Source: Coenobita brevimanus (Eukaryota > Arthropoda > Malacostraca > Decapoda > Coenobitidae). Taken from it: a DNA stretch of 64,000 nt. The stretch is from the NCBI GenBank assembly GCA_032717465.1, contig CM064690.1:11919140-11983139 (forward strand). Direction: 5' to 3'. Both the position numbers and the translations under genes were made by a program. Shown here piece by piece: positions 22,382 through 38,036 of the stretch; positions within the stretch are counted from its first letter, which is position 1, and the number at the start of each line of letters is the position of its first letter. The notes under the pieces were generated by a model, which saw only the letters and a list, made by a program, of their open reading frames with translations, was not told the DNA's origin and did not search any database.

Positions 22382-24319
22382 GCTTGTTCTAATGCTGTCC
22401 GCAACAAGGAGAGGGCCTATAAAAGGTACCGGAGCCAACCCACCCCTGAATCACATCTTTTATACGTTACTGCCCGGAATCGAGCTAAGTCTGTTCTTCG
22501 CTCTGCTAAAAATAATTTCATCCGTACTAAATGCACTCAGTTCTCCAACTCGAATTCTTCCCGCTCGTTCTGGCACCTTGCCAAAAACTTTTCTAACAAC
22601 TCTACCTCATCATCCTTCCCTCCTCTTTTCTACTCTGATGGCTCTGTATCCATTTCTTCTACTGATAAAGCAGACCTCTTCGCTCACACTTTCTCTTCCA
22701 ATTCCACCTTAGACGATTACGATGCTGTTCCTCCATCACTTCCCCCCTCTGACTTCCTCATGGCTGACATTAAAATTTCTTCAGTTGATGTATTTTCTGC
22801 CATCACAGGCCTCAGTACTATTATGGTATATGGTCCTGATGAAGTCCCTCCTGTTGTTCTCAAGAACTGTGCTTCTGTGCTTACACCCTGCCTAAGCAAA
22901 CTCTTTCGCCTTTGTCTATCAACTTGTACCTTTCCTTCTTGCTGGAAGCTCACTTTCATTCAGCCAGTCCCAAGGAAGGGTGACCATTCCCAACCCTCTA
23001 ACTATCGTCCAATTGCTTTAACATCCTGTATCTCAATAGTTTTTGAGTCAATTCATAATAGAAAAATTTTAAAGTATCTTTCCTATCATAACCTTCTTTC
23101 TGATCGTCAGTATGGGTTCGGTCAGGGACGCTCCACTGGCGATCTTCTCACCTACCTTTCAGACTCCTGGTCATCCTCCTTTCAGTACTTTGGCAAATAC
23201 TTTGCCATTGCACTTGACATCTCTAAGGCTTTCGATCGAGTCTAGCATAAATCTTTAATTTCCAAACTGCCCTCTTACAGTTTCTATCCTTCTATCTGTG
23301 CCTTCATCTCTAGCTTCCTTTCTGGTCGTTCTATAGCCGCTGTTGTAGACGGCCATCGGTCTTCTCCTTGTTCTGTCAACAACGGTGTTCCTCAGGGCTC
23401 TGTCCTATCACCAACTCACTTTCTTTTATTCATCAATGACCTTCTAAGCTGTACATCTAACCCTATCCACTAATACTCTGATGACTCCACCCTTCACCTT
23501 TCCATTCGGTTCCCGCAACGTCCATCTCAGCATTTACTTCAATAACCAAGGGATAAGGCTACGGCACACCTAATGTCTGACTTGGCTCGTATCTCTGACT
23601 AGGGTAAAAATAATCTGGTTGTTTTTAATGCATTTAAGACTCAGTTTTTACACCTATCTGCCCGACAAATTCTTTCACAGGTATGCCCACTTATGTTTAA
23701 TAACACTCAGCTTAATCCTGCATCATCCTTGAACATGCTTCTGGTTTCATTTGCTTGGGACTTATCTTGGAAAGATCATATTAGATCTCTTGTAAAATCT
23801 GCTTCCAAGAGATTAGGTGTGATAAGTCGACTCCATTCCTTCCTTACCCCTGCGCAATTGTTGACTCTATACAGGGGTTTTATCCGCCCCTGTGTGGAGT
23901 ACAGCTCTCATGTGTGGGGAGGCTCCCCACATACAGCTCTTCTCAATAGGGTGGAGTCAAAGGCTATTGGTCTCATTACCTTTCCTCCTCTTACTGACTC
24001 CCTTCAACCTCTGTCTCTTCGCCGCACTGTTGCATCTTTATCTCTTTTCTATCGCTACTTCAATGATCACTGCTCCTCTTAACTGTCTGTATGCATTCCT
24101 CCACCTCTACGACGGGCGCGTAGCACCCGTCTAGCAGCAAACTCTCATCCCTTTTCTGTCCAACTCTCTAATGCAAGAGTTAACCGTTACTCCCAGTCCG
24201 TCATTGATGCAACAGGTCAACTCTGAAACTGTCTCCTTCTGTCTGTATTTCCTGCTTCCTATGATCTCCAGTCTTTCAAACGCAGTGTGTCCAGGCATTT
24301 CGAAATGATTGGATCCTGA
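22382..24319 (+). pseudogene. LINE-J reverse transcriptase, many stops
   Basis: One frame throughout, broken only by nonsense changes. The tryptophan after AFDRV is TAG (23243), TAA stands just before the catalytic box (23471), and further stops include TAG at 23600, a TAA near 24079 and a TGA near 24224. The catalytic box is YSDD (23474-23485) instead of YADD. The finger region YGFGQGRSTGD is present here, unlike in copy 1. The absence of frameshifts and the number of nonsense changes suggest slow decay by point substitution. Confidence 0.85.
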
Positions 24320-24418
24320 ATTTGGCTCTGTGTTGTATTTTGTTTTTCTCTTGGATGGAACAATAACAGCGGGCCCACGGCCTTTGGTTCCTTCTTCATC
24401 GCACATACACACACAAAA
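22382..24418 (+). mobile_element. LINE-J copy 2, 5'-truncated
   Basis: Similarity to copy 1 begins at GCTTGTTCTAATGCTG (position 1549 in copy 1), so the endonuclease is missing. It ends at an A-run after the shared 3' UTR (GGGCCCACGGCCTTTGGTTC). Confidence 0.85.
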
Positions 24419-25157
24419 AAGAGCTGCGGAGTTCTCAGTCGTGGAGAGAATTCATTGGCACCTATGACTGCAACCAGTGAAAGTGCTCGCGGGTGTGCAC
24501 TGTAAGTAAGAGAAAGTTGGATTTTGCCACTTACTTCACACTCACCGTAGTTACGAATGTTGCAGATCGTTACGCATCATTTTTAGTACACTCACACATA
24601 AACAATGATTTTACCTAACATCACCTTTCCATATTATAATTACCTGCGGACTCTAATCAGCATAGGTTTGTCCAAAGGGATCCAGCACCATTTGGGTTTC
24701 CATGGAACGTTAGTAGAGTGTGTAAACAGTCCCTAGGATGTACTGGGATCTGAGCATTAATAACTCTGTACCAAATTTTATCCTATTATACGTCTACTAT
24801 GTCTGATCTAGAGTACACACTACGGTGTTTAGTATCAGATGTTTTCTGTTCACTGGTAGGAGAATATTATACTTATTCCACTCTAACATTACACGTACTG
24901 TATACTTTTCCAGTAAGACGGAAATTCGCATGGTTTATAACTTCAGCCAAATCGATATTTTTGTGTTTGCTTGTTTTTTTCCCCTTAACTTTTAAATATA
25001 AACCTATTTACTGTTTTTTGAATACTTTACATGATTCTAGAAATATACAGTATAACGTGAAATCAATACATTTCAGGTGTTGATAGTTTTTTTTTTTTTT
25101 TTTTTTCATTTCTATTAATTTCACGAACTGCGGGTACATAGGCTGAGACGCACTTGA
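24419..25157. other. No gene seen
   Basis: AT-rich unique sequence between two LINE-J copies that point toward each other, with a T-run at about 25087-25106. Confidence 0.5.
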
Positions 25158-26766
25158 TTTTTTTTTTTTAATGCGAGGAAGAAGGAACCAAAGGCCATGA
25201 GCCCGCAGTAACAGTTCCCTCCAAGAGAAAAACAAAATACAATAGAGAGCCAAATTCAAGATCCGATCATTTTGAGGTGCCTGGACACACTGCGTTTGAA
25301 AGACTGGAGATCATAGGCAGCAGGAAATACAGACAGAGGAAGACAGTTCCAGAGCTGACCTGTTGCATAAATGAAAGACTGGGAGTAACGGTTAACTCTT
25401 GCATTAGAGAGCTGGACAGAAAAGGGATGAGAGTTTGCTGCCAGACGGGTGCTATGCGCCCGTCGTAGAGGTGGAGGAATGCAAGCAGACAGTTCAGAGG
25501 AGCAGTGACCATTAAAGCAGCGATAGAAAAGCGATAAAGATCCAACAGTGCGGGGAAGAGACAGAGGTTGAAGGGAGTCAGTAAGAGGAGGAGAGTTAAT
25601 GAGACGAAAAGCCTTTGACTCCACCCTATTGAGAAGAGCTGTATGTGGGGAGCCTCCCCACACATGAGAGTTGTACTCCACACAGGGGTGGATAAAACCC
25701 CTGTATAGAGTCAACAATTGTGCAGGGGTAAAGAAAGAACGAAGTCGGCTTAGCACACCCAATCTCTTGGAAGCAGATTTTACAAGAGATGTAAAATGAT
25801 CTTTCCAAGATAAGTCCCGAGTAAATGAAACCCCAAGCATGTTCAAGGATGATGCATGATTAAGCTGAATATTATTAAACATTAGTGGGTATACCTGTGG
25901 AAGATTTTGTTGGGTTGATAGGTGTAAGAACTGAGTCTTAGATGCATTAAAAACAACCAGATTATTTTTACCCTAGTCAGAGATACGAGCCAAGTCAGAC
26001 ATTAGGTGTGCCATAGCCTCATCCCTTGTTTGTTGAAGTAACTGTTGAGATGGGCGTTGCGGGAACCGAATGGAAAGGTGAAGGGTGGAGTCATCAGCGT
26101 ATGAGTGGATAGGGTTAGATGTACAGCTTAGAAGATCACTGATGCATAAAAGGAAGAGAGTTGGTGATAGGACAGAGCCCTGAGGATCACCACTGTTGAT
26201 AGATCTAGGAGAAGAACGATGGCCGTCTACAACAGCGGCTATAGAACGACCAGAAAGGAAGCTAGCGATGAAGGCTGAGATAGAAGGATAGAAACCGTAG
26301 GAGGGCAGTTTGGAAATTAAAGATTTATGCCAGATTCGATCGAAAGCCTTTGAGATGTCAAGTGAAATGGTAAAGCTTTCGCCAAAGTCCCGAAAGGAGG
26401 ATGACCAGGAGTCTGAAAGGTAGGTGAGAAGATCTCCAGTGGAGCATCCCTGACGGAACCCATACTGACGATCGGAAAGAAGGTTGTGATAGGAAAAATG
26501 CCTTAAAATTTTTCTATTGAGAATTGACTCGAAAACTTTTGAAAAACAGGACGTTAAAGCAATTGGACGATAGTTGGAGGGTTGGGAGTGGTCACCCTTC
26601 TTTGGGACTGGCTGAATGAGAGCAAACTTCCAGCAAGAAGGAAAGGTACAAGTTGACAGACAAAGACGAAAGAGTTTGCCTAGGCAAGGTGTAAGCACAG
26701 AAGCACAGTTCTTGAGAACAACAGGAGGGACCCCATCAGGCCCATATGCCTTGTTAGTACTGAGGG
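25158..26766 (-). mobile_element. LINE-J copy 3, 5'-truncated
   Basis: Minus-strand copy. The poly(A) appears as a T-run at 25159-25169. The 5' edge is at CCTCAGTACTAACAAGG (equivalent to about 1973 in copy 1). TCAAGTGCGTC after the tail and TCATGTGCACC before the 5' edge are similar enough to be a decayed target-site duplication, but this is weak. Confidence 0.85.
25256..26766 (-). pseudogene. LINE-J reverse transcriptase, one in-frame TAG
   Basis: The best-preserved LINE-J reverse transcriptase here. From 26766 the frame is open through [64 protein letters not shown] and YADD (26090-26101), then TAG at 25973-25975. The same frame resumes immediately and stays open for another 238 codons to 25256. 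The TAG replaces the TGG of copy 1 (2748) and is also present in copy 2 (23600). No frameshift is seen. Confidence 0.85.
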
Positions 26767-27179
26767 TGCACATGATAATGAAGGTTCGACAGTTCTGAAT
26801 TAGCATGTTATTGGAATTCGGTCATAATCATTGCTCTAATTTGTAAACAAATTATACAATTTGGATTTTTTAATTCAGCATAGTCACACAATTATCTTAA
26901 GGATATGATGTGCTTCGTATACCTCTTAAACATACCGCACACTCTCATATCCTTTCCGTCCAGCTCTCTAATCCAGCAGATGACCAGTATCTTTTCTTCT
27001 TTAATCTGCCATCCCCAGTTATTTTGTCCTCTAACCTTTAAAACGTAAAGTCTTCACGTCTTCAGCTGAATGAATCTCCATGCCATCATTGTTTTCTCTG
27101 GAAGAGGCAAAGTTTCCAGGCTCTTTAGGCTCTTGCACATTACCATAAAAAAAAAAGTCATATCTCATGTACTCTCACT
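26767..27179. other. No gene seen
   Basis: AT-rich unique sequence. Confidence 0.5.
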
Positions 27180-27547
27180 GCATATAGCATTTCCTCTAAG
27201 CAGCTCACACTACCAAACACACTCCCACGCCATACCACTGCGACACCATAAATGACCCACATCATCGCACTCCCAACTACAATGCACTTATACCGTATCA
27301 CACCCACACCATGACACTCCCACACCGTAAACCACCCACAGCATCACACTCCTATCCCATAACTCACCCTTACGATAACACTCCCTCATCATAACACTCC
27401 CTCACCATAACACACCCACATCATAACACTTACACATTAACACTCCCTCACCATAATACTTTCTCATCATAACACTCCCTCACCATAACACTTCCTCATC
27501 ATAGCACTCCCTCACCATAACACAACCACATCATCATACTCCACACC

Positions 27548-27634
<87 letters not shown>
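27180..27634. repeat. CACTCCCTCACCATAA-type array ending in (CA)n
   Basis: Irregular repetition of ACACTCCC, CACACCATA and CTCACCATAACAC at about 14-22 bp intervals, then a pure CA run from about 27551 to 27634. A few more units follow to about 27760. Confidence 0.8.
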
Positions 27635-27635
<1 letters not shown>

Positions 27636-27795
27636 AAGTCCTTAACATACCAACACCATACCATACACACACCAGAATGCGACCCCTCCCCCCCCCACAC
27701 ACACACTATATCACTCCCACACTGTCACACTCCCGCACCATCACATTCCCACATCTTAAAGTGTAGAGTCTATCTGTATGTCTGTCTTACAAGAG

Positions 27796-28446
27796 GGGCA
27801 TCACACTGGGCCAAAAGTGGCTAACAGGCGAGCAGCTTCTGTGAGGCGAGACGACTAGCAAAATCAAGTTGCCGCCACACTCGTGTGTTTTTGCGAGCCG
27901 AAATGGCTAGCAGTTTCGTTTGCATTGGCGCCTCGTGGTCATTTGTAAACAAACCACCACATCGTACCCACTCCCTTTTCCTCAGTTTCCACAACCGCCT
28001 CACGTACTTCAGTAACTCCAGAGCCATAAGGCAGAGTTCTATTGTTTTCCTTGCCCCGGGATCCATATCGAACACTGGTCACAGTCTGATTTCCACTCGT
28101 TGTTTGGAAACAAAGCAGACAGCTTCCGCAGCAGGTCACCAGAGTGTCCAAATACTGATTTTCTATCACAAGGAAAAATATATATAAATAAGTAAAAACC
28201 ACAAGAATTAAACTGTACATACCTACAAATTTTAGTTAAAGTTTCCTTCTGTGATAACAGAATATTTTCTCACTGGTTACAAAATAAATGTAGGCTCATT
28301 TGAGTTCTAACCCCATCAACAAGCTGTGAGCAAAAATTGTTATCCATTTCGCCTAGCAAGCGAAATCTCACTCACCGTGGGTCAGTTTGGCTTGCGGCTC
28401 ACAGAGGTGACTCGCATGTTAGCCACTTCTGGCCCAGTGTGACGCC
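27796..28446. mobile_element. Non-autonomous DNA transposon with about 35-bp terminal inverted repeats
   Basis: The left end reads TCACACTGGGCCAAAAGTGG then CTAACAGGCGAG. The right end, reverse-complemented, reads TCACACTGGGCCAGAAGTGG then CTAACATGCGAG. Both are preceded by a GG-rich cap. The interior is about 580 bp. A minus-strand frame (28075-27821) with RRLWKLRKREWVRCGGLFTN vaguely resembles the N-terminus of Harbinger transposases, but it is too short to settle the superfamily. I could not identify a convincing target-site duplication. Confidence 0.65.
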
Positions 28447-31362
<2,916 letters not shown>

Positions 31363-31504
31363 TTGCATAAACAATTCATGGCAACTGCAGTTTGTTCATG
31401 AATCTGAAACCTGATTAAAATGGAAGGATGAGACATATGATAAAGAAGACGTATCGGGCACCTAATTTGTTTGGGGAAAAATGAACAAGAAGATACAAGA
31501 ACAA

Positions 31505-31506
<2 letters not shown>

Positions 31507-31553
<47 letters not shown>
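31507..31553. repeat. (CA)n microsatellite
   Basis: Faces the (TG)n at 62436-62478 in the other arm. Confidence 0.95.
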
Positions 31554-31557
<4 letters not shown>

Positions 31558-31719
31558 AAACTACAATATACAGAATCTTTGCAACTAGAAACCGAAATCT
31601 ACGATGGCCTAGCATGAGGTGATGAGACATGCGTGACTATTCTTTACTGTCGAGGGTGCGTTAGGCCGGAAAAATAATTACAAGCGGTTTTTATCCCAAT
31701 ATAAACACAGTCCTTATAC

Positions 31720-32001
31720 CTAACACAGTGAATGGATGTAGCAGATTGACGATAAGACAAACAGCGATCCACTTGACACTCGCCTAATTGTATCTTTTGT
31801 ACTGTGGAGGAGGCCCAGTTTGCTAGTATGGGTCGGGTGTGGCAGTGGAAGTCGTAAATGCATAAATGGTGTACGGAAGACATTGATAACGCTAATTGAA
31901 CCGCCCCGCAACACACGGGATATCGGCTGGCAGAGAGGAAGAGGAGCGTTAATAATGGGCCATCCCTCTACATTATAATCAGTACATTTTGTCTTCATCA
32001 C
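31720..32001 (-). other. Open frame shared by both arms, unknown
   Basis: A 93-codon frame starting MMKTKCTDYNVEGWPIINAP and containing RLPLPHPTHTSKL. The right arm (from 61988) begins with the same residues, shifts by one extra base near 62083 and then continues in a parallel frame to the same stop at 62268. By eye about eight of the differences are silent and nine replace a residue. That ratio is suggestive but far from proof of constraint. I do not recognise the product and do not call it a gene. Confidence 0.25.
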
Positions 32002-32563
32002 TAGGTTTAAGTTGTACAGTTTATCAGTTAATTCCAGAAAGATTAATTCTTTTTATATCTTATTTCTGTTACATAAGTCATTATTTCATATCATTTTGAA
32101 ACACTGCCCTTAGAAGCAGCAATTATTCCCTGAGGTAATGCGACTTATTTTCGTATTTAAGCTATGTTATATAATGTATAATGTAAATAAATTTCCCCTG
32201 GGAATAAGTACAATTCGTGGATTTTCTCCACCCCATGTTGCAAGGTCGATTGTTGGATCATCTAGACCAGTGTTTCTTAACCTTTTTCGTCAGCAACCCA
32301 CATTCTGGAAATAAGGCATCGCAACCTATCACGTCACACGGATTAATTTCACTGGTAATATATCCAGGTAAATGCAGCTGATGGCAAAATACTTTATTGG
32401 TAATATGACAAGTTTGCCTTAAACCTACTTTGATACCATGACAGCCCGAAAAGAATAAAATAATCACATTATATTAAATTTTCGTGGTTGTATATTCATG
32501 TACAAATACATATACTTTAAAATATGTTCAGATTTTTTTAATGCTTCTAATTTACATACATAT

Positions 32564-32566
<3 letters not shown>

Positions 32567-32639
<73 letters not shown>
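32567..32639. repeat. (CA)n microsatellite, left part of the LINE-A target
   Basis: LINE-A starts directly after it, and another (CA)n follows LINE-A at 45778-45808. The right arm has one uninterrupted (TG)n at the matching place (61371-61420). Confidence 0.9.
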
Positions 32640-32643
<4 letters not shown>

Positions 32644-32909
32644 GTGGCTAGCACACGGGTTGGATGCGTATCACTGAGCTGCGCTATGGGGATACTTAAA
32701 TTGTGCCTATTTATGGGCCAGCTCGTATCAGGCTAATTTAGATGATGATTCAACATAGTAAAACACGAAATGACAATGAAGTGTAAAGTAAGTGTAATGA
32801 AAGTATATCAGTATCAAGGAATATTAATTTCCTCAAGTCAGCTGGACAGCACAAGGTTTGAAGACGACAGAGTGATGCAAAAATTGTATGTAGAGATCTT
32901 TTCTTTAAG

Positions 32910-33838
32910 ATGGCTCATTTTGGAAAGATGCCTGTAGAAGGTGTTAAGAAAAGAGACAAAGGTAAAAAGCAGGATGATGACTTCTACCCGGACCAGGTTG
33001 AAAAGGAAATTTACGACAAATTAGTTGAAAGAGTAAGTAGACTAGAAAGATCTTTTCAAACGGAAATTGAAGAAATGAAGAATAAGCTACGCATACAGAA
33101 GGGAAAAAATGAGGAATTAATAAAGGATATAAACAGAAAAGCCACAACAACAGATGAACTATCAGCTGAGATAAATTCATTGAGAAAAAAGGCTAGTGAA
33201 ATGGGATGTACAGTTGGTAACCATGAGAGAATTATGAATGATTTAAGAAATGATACGGAGAAAATGAGGCAAGCAAGCAGTCTGATAGACCAAAGTAGTA
33301 ACGCTGAAGACAAAATAACACAGGTAAATGAAATGATGAGGTATTACCAAGATGAGGTACAAGCAACGTCTGCTGAAATGGTGAAAATGAAGAATGATTT
33401 AGATGCAAGGGTAGATGAAAAAACCGTCAGAGAGGATGTGAAACAAATTATAAATAATAACCCAAAACTAGTGAGGGAAGCTGTAGAGCTTAAGAAATCC
33501 ATACTAATTAGTGGCATAGGTGAAGAAGATCTAAAAAACAAAATCTCAAGGGACAAAAAGGAGATGGAAAATATAATGAAAATACTGCAGCAAGTATTAG
33601 AGGATATCTGTGAGAAAGATAAAGAACATAAATGGCTAGGGAAATACGAGAAGTAAGTCAAGGCCTCTGAAAGTAACATTCCAGAGTACAAACACTGTAG
33701 AGGAAATATTAGATAATGCCAACAAACTCATGGAAGAATAGGAATTCAAAAATGTATGGATAAAAAGATGCCTAACTGAAGAGGAATTGGGTACACTAAA
33801 GGAGAAGAGGGAGGAAGCAAAAACAAATAATAAGGAAT
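32910..33838 (+). pseudogene. LINE-A ORF1, coiled-coil protein
   Basis: A 248-codon open frame (32910-33656) is rich in Glu, Lys, Asn and Met with heptad-like spacing over most of its length. It ends in LKKSILISGIGEEDLKNKI and KILQQVLEDICEKDKEHKWL. ORF1 proteins of LINEs bind the element RNA and form trimers through a coiled coil. After a frameshift near 33652 the ORF1 C-terminus continues (RPLKVTFQSTNTVEEILDNA, then a TAG at about 33738, then IKRCLTEEELGTLKEKREEA) to 33838. No CCHC knuckles are seen. The position directly upstream of the endonuclease supports the call. Confidence 0.7.
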
Positions 33839-33898
33839 GATTAGAGGAAGAGAATAGTATTTTTTTTTTTACAAAGTAATTATATTGCAGGTAAGAGA

Positions 33899-34683
33899 GT
33901 GGTACTTAACCAGAGGGGAATAAAAGAAAGGAAGGTTATAGAGTCAAGTTGTGGCAAGTATGTAAACAAAATTATTAAGTTGATGTCCTCAAATGTAGAT
34001 GGAATGGCATGTAAATTATTAGAGATGAAAGATTATACCAAAGATAAGGAACCACATATTATTTGCCTAACTGAAACAAAATTAACCCCAAGGATATAAA
34101 ATGATACCCAAAACATACAGGAATACAGTATATGGAGAAGAGATACAAAAAAAAAAAAAGGGGGAATTATGATATTAACAAAGAAAAATCTACAAGTCAA
34201 AGAAATAGAACTACATGTACCCTCACAAGTAGAACTGATTGCAGTAGAGATTAGTACGTCAGAAGGGAAACTATGGCAAATTTATACATGCCACCCAGAT
34301 TAAACTCTTGGGAAAGAGGCGAATATGATGACATGGCAGAGAGTACAGTCCATAGTTTAAGAGCATCACTACATAGAATGGAAGAGAAATCTGGGGGAAC
34401 TTTATTAACTGGAGTTTTCAATACAAATATAAATAGGAATACTCTAGATACAAAAAGCCAAGAACGCTGTTGGGACCAAAAGCTCCTGGACATCGTGCAG
34501 GAGTTTCTCCTAACACAACATGTAAAGGAAAACACAAGAAAAAGAGGACTTGATCATCCATCAGTACTAGATCCTATATTTACTAGGCAAGAAAATGATA
34601 TTAACAGTATAATGTATCACCCACCATTCAGCAAAAGCGACCATGCAGTATTAAACTGCAACTTCAGGAGTGCAGTAATGATC
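33899..34683 (+). pseudogene. LINE-A endonuclease, disrupted
   Basis: The frame starting near 33899 contains IKLMSSNVDGMACKLLEMKD, then PHIICLTETKLT (catalytic Asn and Glu positions), then a stop at 34099. After frame changes the domain continues from 34273 with LLTGVFNTNIN and SKSDHAVLNCNF. The conserved G-D-F-N box reads G-V-F-N, so a catalytic-site aspartate is lost. The SDH box remains. The reading frame decays further between 34684 and 34955, where the LTR element is inserted. Confidence 0.75.
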
Positions 34684-34951
34684 TAGAGAAATACTTCTTA
34701 GAAACAGATTGGGAACAAGAGCTTAGAGGACAAGTTTTAAATGTAATTTGTAGAAAATTCTGTGAACTTTATGAAACAGGAGTCCAAAATTACATCCCAC
34801 AGCATAAAGAGGCAGAAAAGAAAACAAATGGCTTAATAAAGAATGTAAACAATCAAAAGAAAAAAGAGACATGTTGTGGAATAGATACAGAAGACACAAT
34901 TGTGAGAGGGCATATAATAACTACAAACAAGCAAGAAATGATTATACAGTA

Positions 34952-34955
34952 CAAG
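34952..34955. other. Target-site duplication CAAG (left)
   Basis: CAAG precedes the 5' LTR here and follows the 3' LTR at 38584-38587. Confidence 0.7.
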
Positions 34956-35512
34956 TGTCAGGACTCCAAATATCTTAATACATAATAGCTAGAAACATAC
35001 GAATATAGTCTAGCGGTTAGATCAATGTCAAACCTAGGGGCCAAAAGGAAATGGCGTTAGCACCTCTCCAGAATGCCTCTCACCAGCAAAATAGCCCACG
35101 AACAATGCCTCGTGACCATACACACACATACACACTTACACACACACACACACACAGGCTTCTAGAACATTTCAACAACAGTATAGCACACATGACACGG
35201 CCCCTGCTAAACGAGAATGTAGGAATCTGAGCTCAGAAGGGGACTGGCTATAGAAACGGCAGGTAGTGGAGAGAGCGAATAAGAAGAGGGGTCTGACTAG
35301 ACTTAGTAACTATATTAAGTCCCTGTATAATACATACGCTGCTCAACTTAGACTTTTCTTGGAAGATAATAAATCAAGATCAACTCCCTGTATTCATCTT
35401 TAACTCCTCCTGCTCTTTAATTACCAAAATAACTTTAACCAAAACTCAAGACTCACCTCTTGCAAGATTAAAGAGTTACATATATATAAATGTTGGCTAC
35501 GAAGCTCCAACA
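34956..35512 (+). repeat. 5' LTR (557 bp)
   Basis: Nearly collinear with 38037-38583. Scattered substitutions and about 10 bp of length difference (mainly in the CA-rich stretch near 35115-35155) separate the two. Confidence 0.85.
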
Positions 35513-35520
35513 TTAAACGG

Positions 35521-35530
35521 TGGCAGTATC
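35521..35530 (+). promoter_or_regulatory. Candidate primer-binding site
   Basis: TGGCAGTATC, eight bases after the 5' LTR, begins with TGG as a tRNA-complementary site should. The gap is longer than usual and I cannot name the tRNA. Confidence 0.3.
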
Positions 35531-37149
35531 AATCGACTCTACGTCTACGAAACATAATTTCTACAAAAGCAGGCGAAACTGTCGGCTCCAATTCTACAGC
35601 TGATTCTACATTACTGTAATTCTACAATCAAGCAAGCGAGTATACAATAAGAGGAACGAGTCTACGAGTCCACGAGCATACAGTAGCAATGACGAGTTAC
35701 GAATGAGGATCAACAAGCTCTACAATTAACTACAAACAACAAGTCTACAAGACAACTCTATAATCTTCTTCACACAACTTCAAGCAGCAGCAAGAAGAAT
35801 AAAAAAAACAAAACAAGTAAAGGAAACGCAAGACCAAAGCAACAAGCACTAAAGCCCCAACGATCTCTCCAACCGCCCCCAACCTTCACCGTACCGCTGA
35901 CGCAGGAGTGCAAGAAGGTCAAGACGACTAAGCAAATACCAAGCCCATATTCACAACTCATCTTACTCACTCATCTTCACTCAAGTTACTTGTCGCTACT
36001 CATTTATTCACCACAGCTACCAGTGTGGGAAGTTGATGTCACCATACATGTTTGGTGAGACGACGCCACGCCTATCAACGTGTGTCTGACACCCCACATC
36101 ACGTCAATCAACCCGTGAAGGACAACGCCATCACCACGTGCAACACCACTCACACCATTCTCACCACGGTTAAAACTAGTGAGTTACATAGTTACTTCAT
36201 TTATACAATACACATTGATAGAAAAAAAAACTTCTGCACAAACATATAAAACGTGCTGTATAGTTACAACTTAAATACATATACCTACTTCAGTTATCTT
36301 CATAATTCAGTTATTAAATACTTGCACCAACAATAAATATTCTACACTGTACAGTATATATTCATTCATTTATTATAGCATTTATATACTACCAACAAGT
36401 GTTACCATTCATACCTACATAAAATACGTGTTTCATTCATACAGCTATACATTATTACATCCACTAAGTAGTAAAGAAAATATACTATTACAGTTACTCA
36501 GTGAGCAATTAAAAGAACTGCATTAAACATTTATTAATTAAAGCTACTTAGTGGAAACTGCAAATTAAGTTGCAAGGAAAACTAGGAAAAGAAAAAAAAA
36601 TGATCAACACAAATGGCGTTAGCAATAATGAACAACATCTTCCACACAATCGTGAAGACAAAGATTTCCATACAGTGCTGACACATATATATTGCCCACA
36701 ACTGGTACAAGTGAACAAGTCAGTGTATATAGTTAATATTATATATATTTTTTATATAAAATAACAAAATATGGGGCTATATAATATCATTTTCAGTAAT
36801 ATCTGTGCAGTATAAACTAAACCTTAAAAAAGGGTCCCAAGGGAATTAGCCAGCAATTATACAACCTTGGACAACAGAGAAAAAGCGTAGACAAAAGAAG
36901 AAAAACAAACTATAGAAACTCAATACATACAAAAAAAAAAAAAAAAGGAAAGAAAAAGAAATACAGTAAGATCACATAACAAACAAATGAAAATAAGCAT
37001 AAGTGTTACTACAAATGCCAAAATACCACATAAACTCCTTCTATAAGTGAAACAAAAAGCAAATTATTGTTCTCCACGAGCCAGTGTCAAGACACATCAT
37101 CAGTCTTTGACCGCAGCATGACCGGATTCGATGTCAGGACTGCAATTAT
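35531..37149. other. LTR element interior, no protein domain
   Basis: A/C-rich sequence. About 35530-35760 repeats TCTAC/CTACAA words. The minus-strand frame at 35770-35970 is short and Phe/Leu-rich, with no domain. Confidence 0.5.
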
Positions 37150-37700
37150 TACAATTATGTAACGAAAAATGAGTACATTATGTTACACTTGCTACAATTA
37201 TGTAACTACAAACGATATGTAACAATTCATACAATGTTACAATTATGTATTACTACAATGTTACTACAATATTATGTAACAATTTATACAATATTACAAT
37301 TATGTATTACCACAATGTTATCATAATATTATGTAACAATTCATACAATGTTACAATTATGTATTACCGCAATATTATGTAACAATTCATACAATGTTAC
37401 AGTTATGCATTACCACAGTGTTACTAAAATATTATGTAACAATTCATACAATGTTACAATTATGTATTACTTCAATGTTACTACAATATTAGGTAAAAAT
37501 TCATACAATGTTAGTTATGCATTACCTCGATATTACCACAATATTATGTAACAAATCATACAATGTTACAGTTATGCATTACCACAATGTTACTACAATA
37601 TTATGTAACACTTCATACAATGTTACAATTATGTATTACCACAATGTTACTACAATATCATGTAACAATTCATACAGTGTTACCACAATTCTGTATTTCC
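37150..37700. repeat. Minisatellite inside the LTR element
   Basis: About nine to ten imperfect units built from ACAATTATGTATTACCACAA, TGTTACTACAATATTATGTA and ACAATTCATACAATGTTAC, with a period of roughly 55-60 bp. Frames through it read as repeated NVTTILCNNSYNVT, which is simple repetition. Confidence 0.85.
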
Positions 37701-38036
37701 AGAATCATCACTCAAGTTAGGTGAAATATTAGACATTACCAAAGGGATAGCTCCATATGTAATGTAATGACCTAGCAGCATTACCATTGCACAGTTATAT
37801 GCGTATGTCTGTTATACATACACATCTTACAATATGTCATACAATAACCAATTAAACCATATTGCATTAATTCAATTATGTATACAACTTGTTTAAAATG
37901 TAATATTACTGGATCATCGCAATATTACAATGAATAATATATCTATACAATATTATAATCAATATTATGTATTAATAGATTAGCATATGTCAATGATGAT
38001 TGCTGTTGGAGGACTCCCAGCTGCGTGACCTAGCGA

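Larger units (their letters stand above)
31363..32640. repeat. Large inverted duplication, left arm, outer segment
   Basis: Inverted counterpart of 61293-62619. Matching landmarks: GATGAGACATATGATAAAGA against TCTTTATCATGTCTCATC; ACACGGGATATCGGCTGGCA against TGGCAGCCGATATCCCGTGT; TCATCTAGACCAGTGTTTCT against AGAAACACTGGTCTAGATG. Two microsatellites lie inside, (CA)n at 31507-31553 and 32567-32639, each facing a (TG)n in the other arm. A 93-codon minus-strand frame at 31720-32001 is shared with the right arm, where one extra base splits it. Its product has no recognised domain. Confidence 0.85.

Noticed and set aside
32910..33656. Host coiled-coil gene
   Set aside because: It has an intact 248-codon frame, but it is followed directly by an APE endonuclease and RT of a CR1-like LINE, so it is that element's ORF1.
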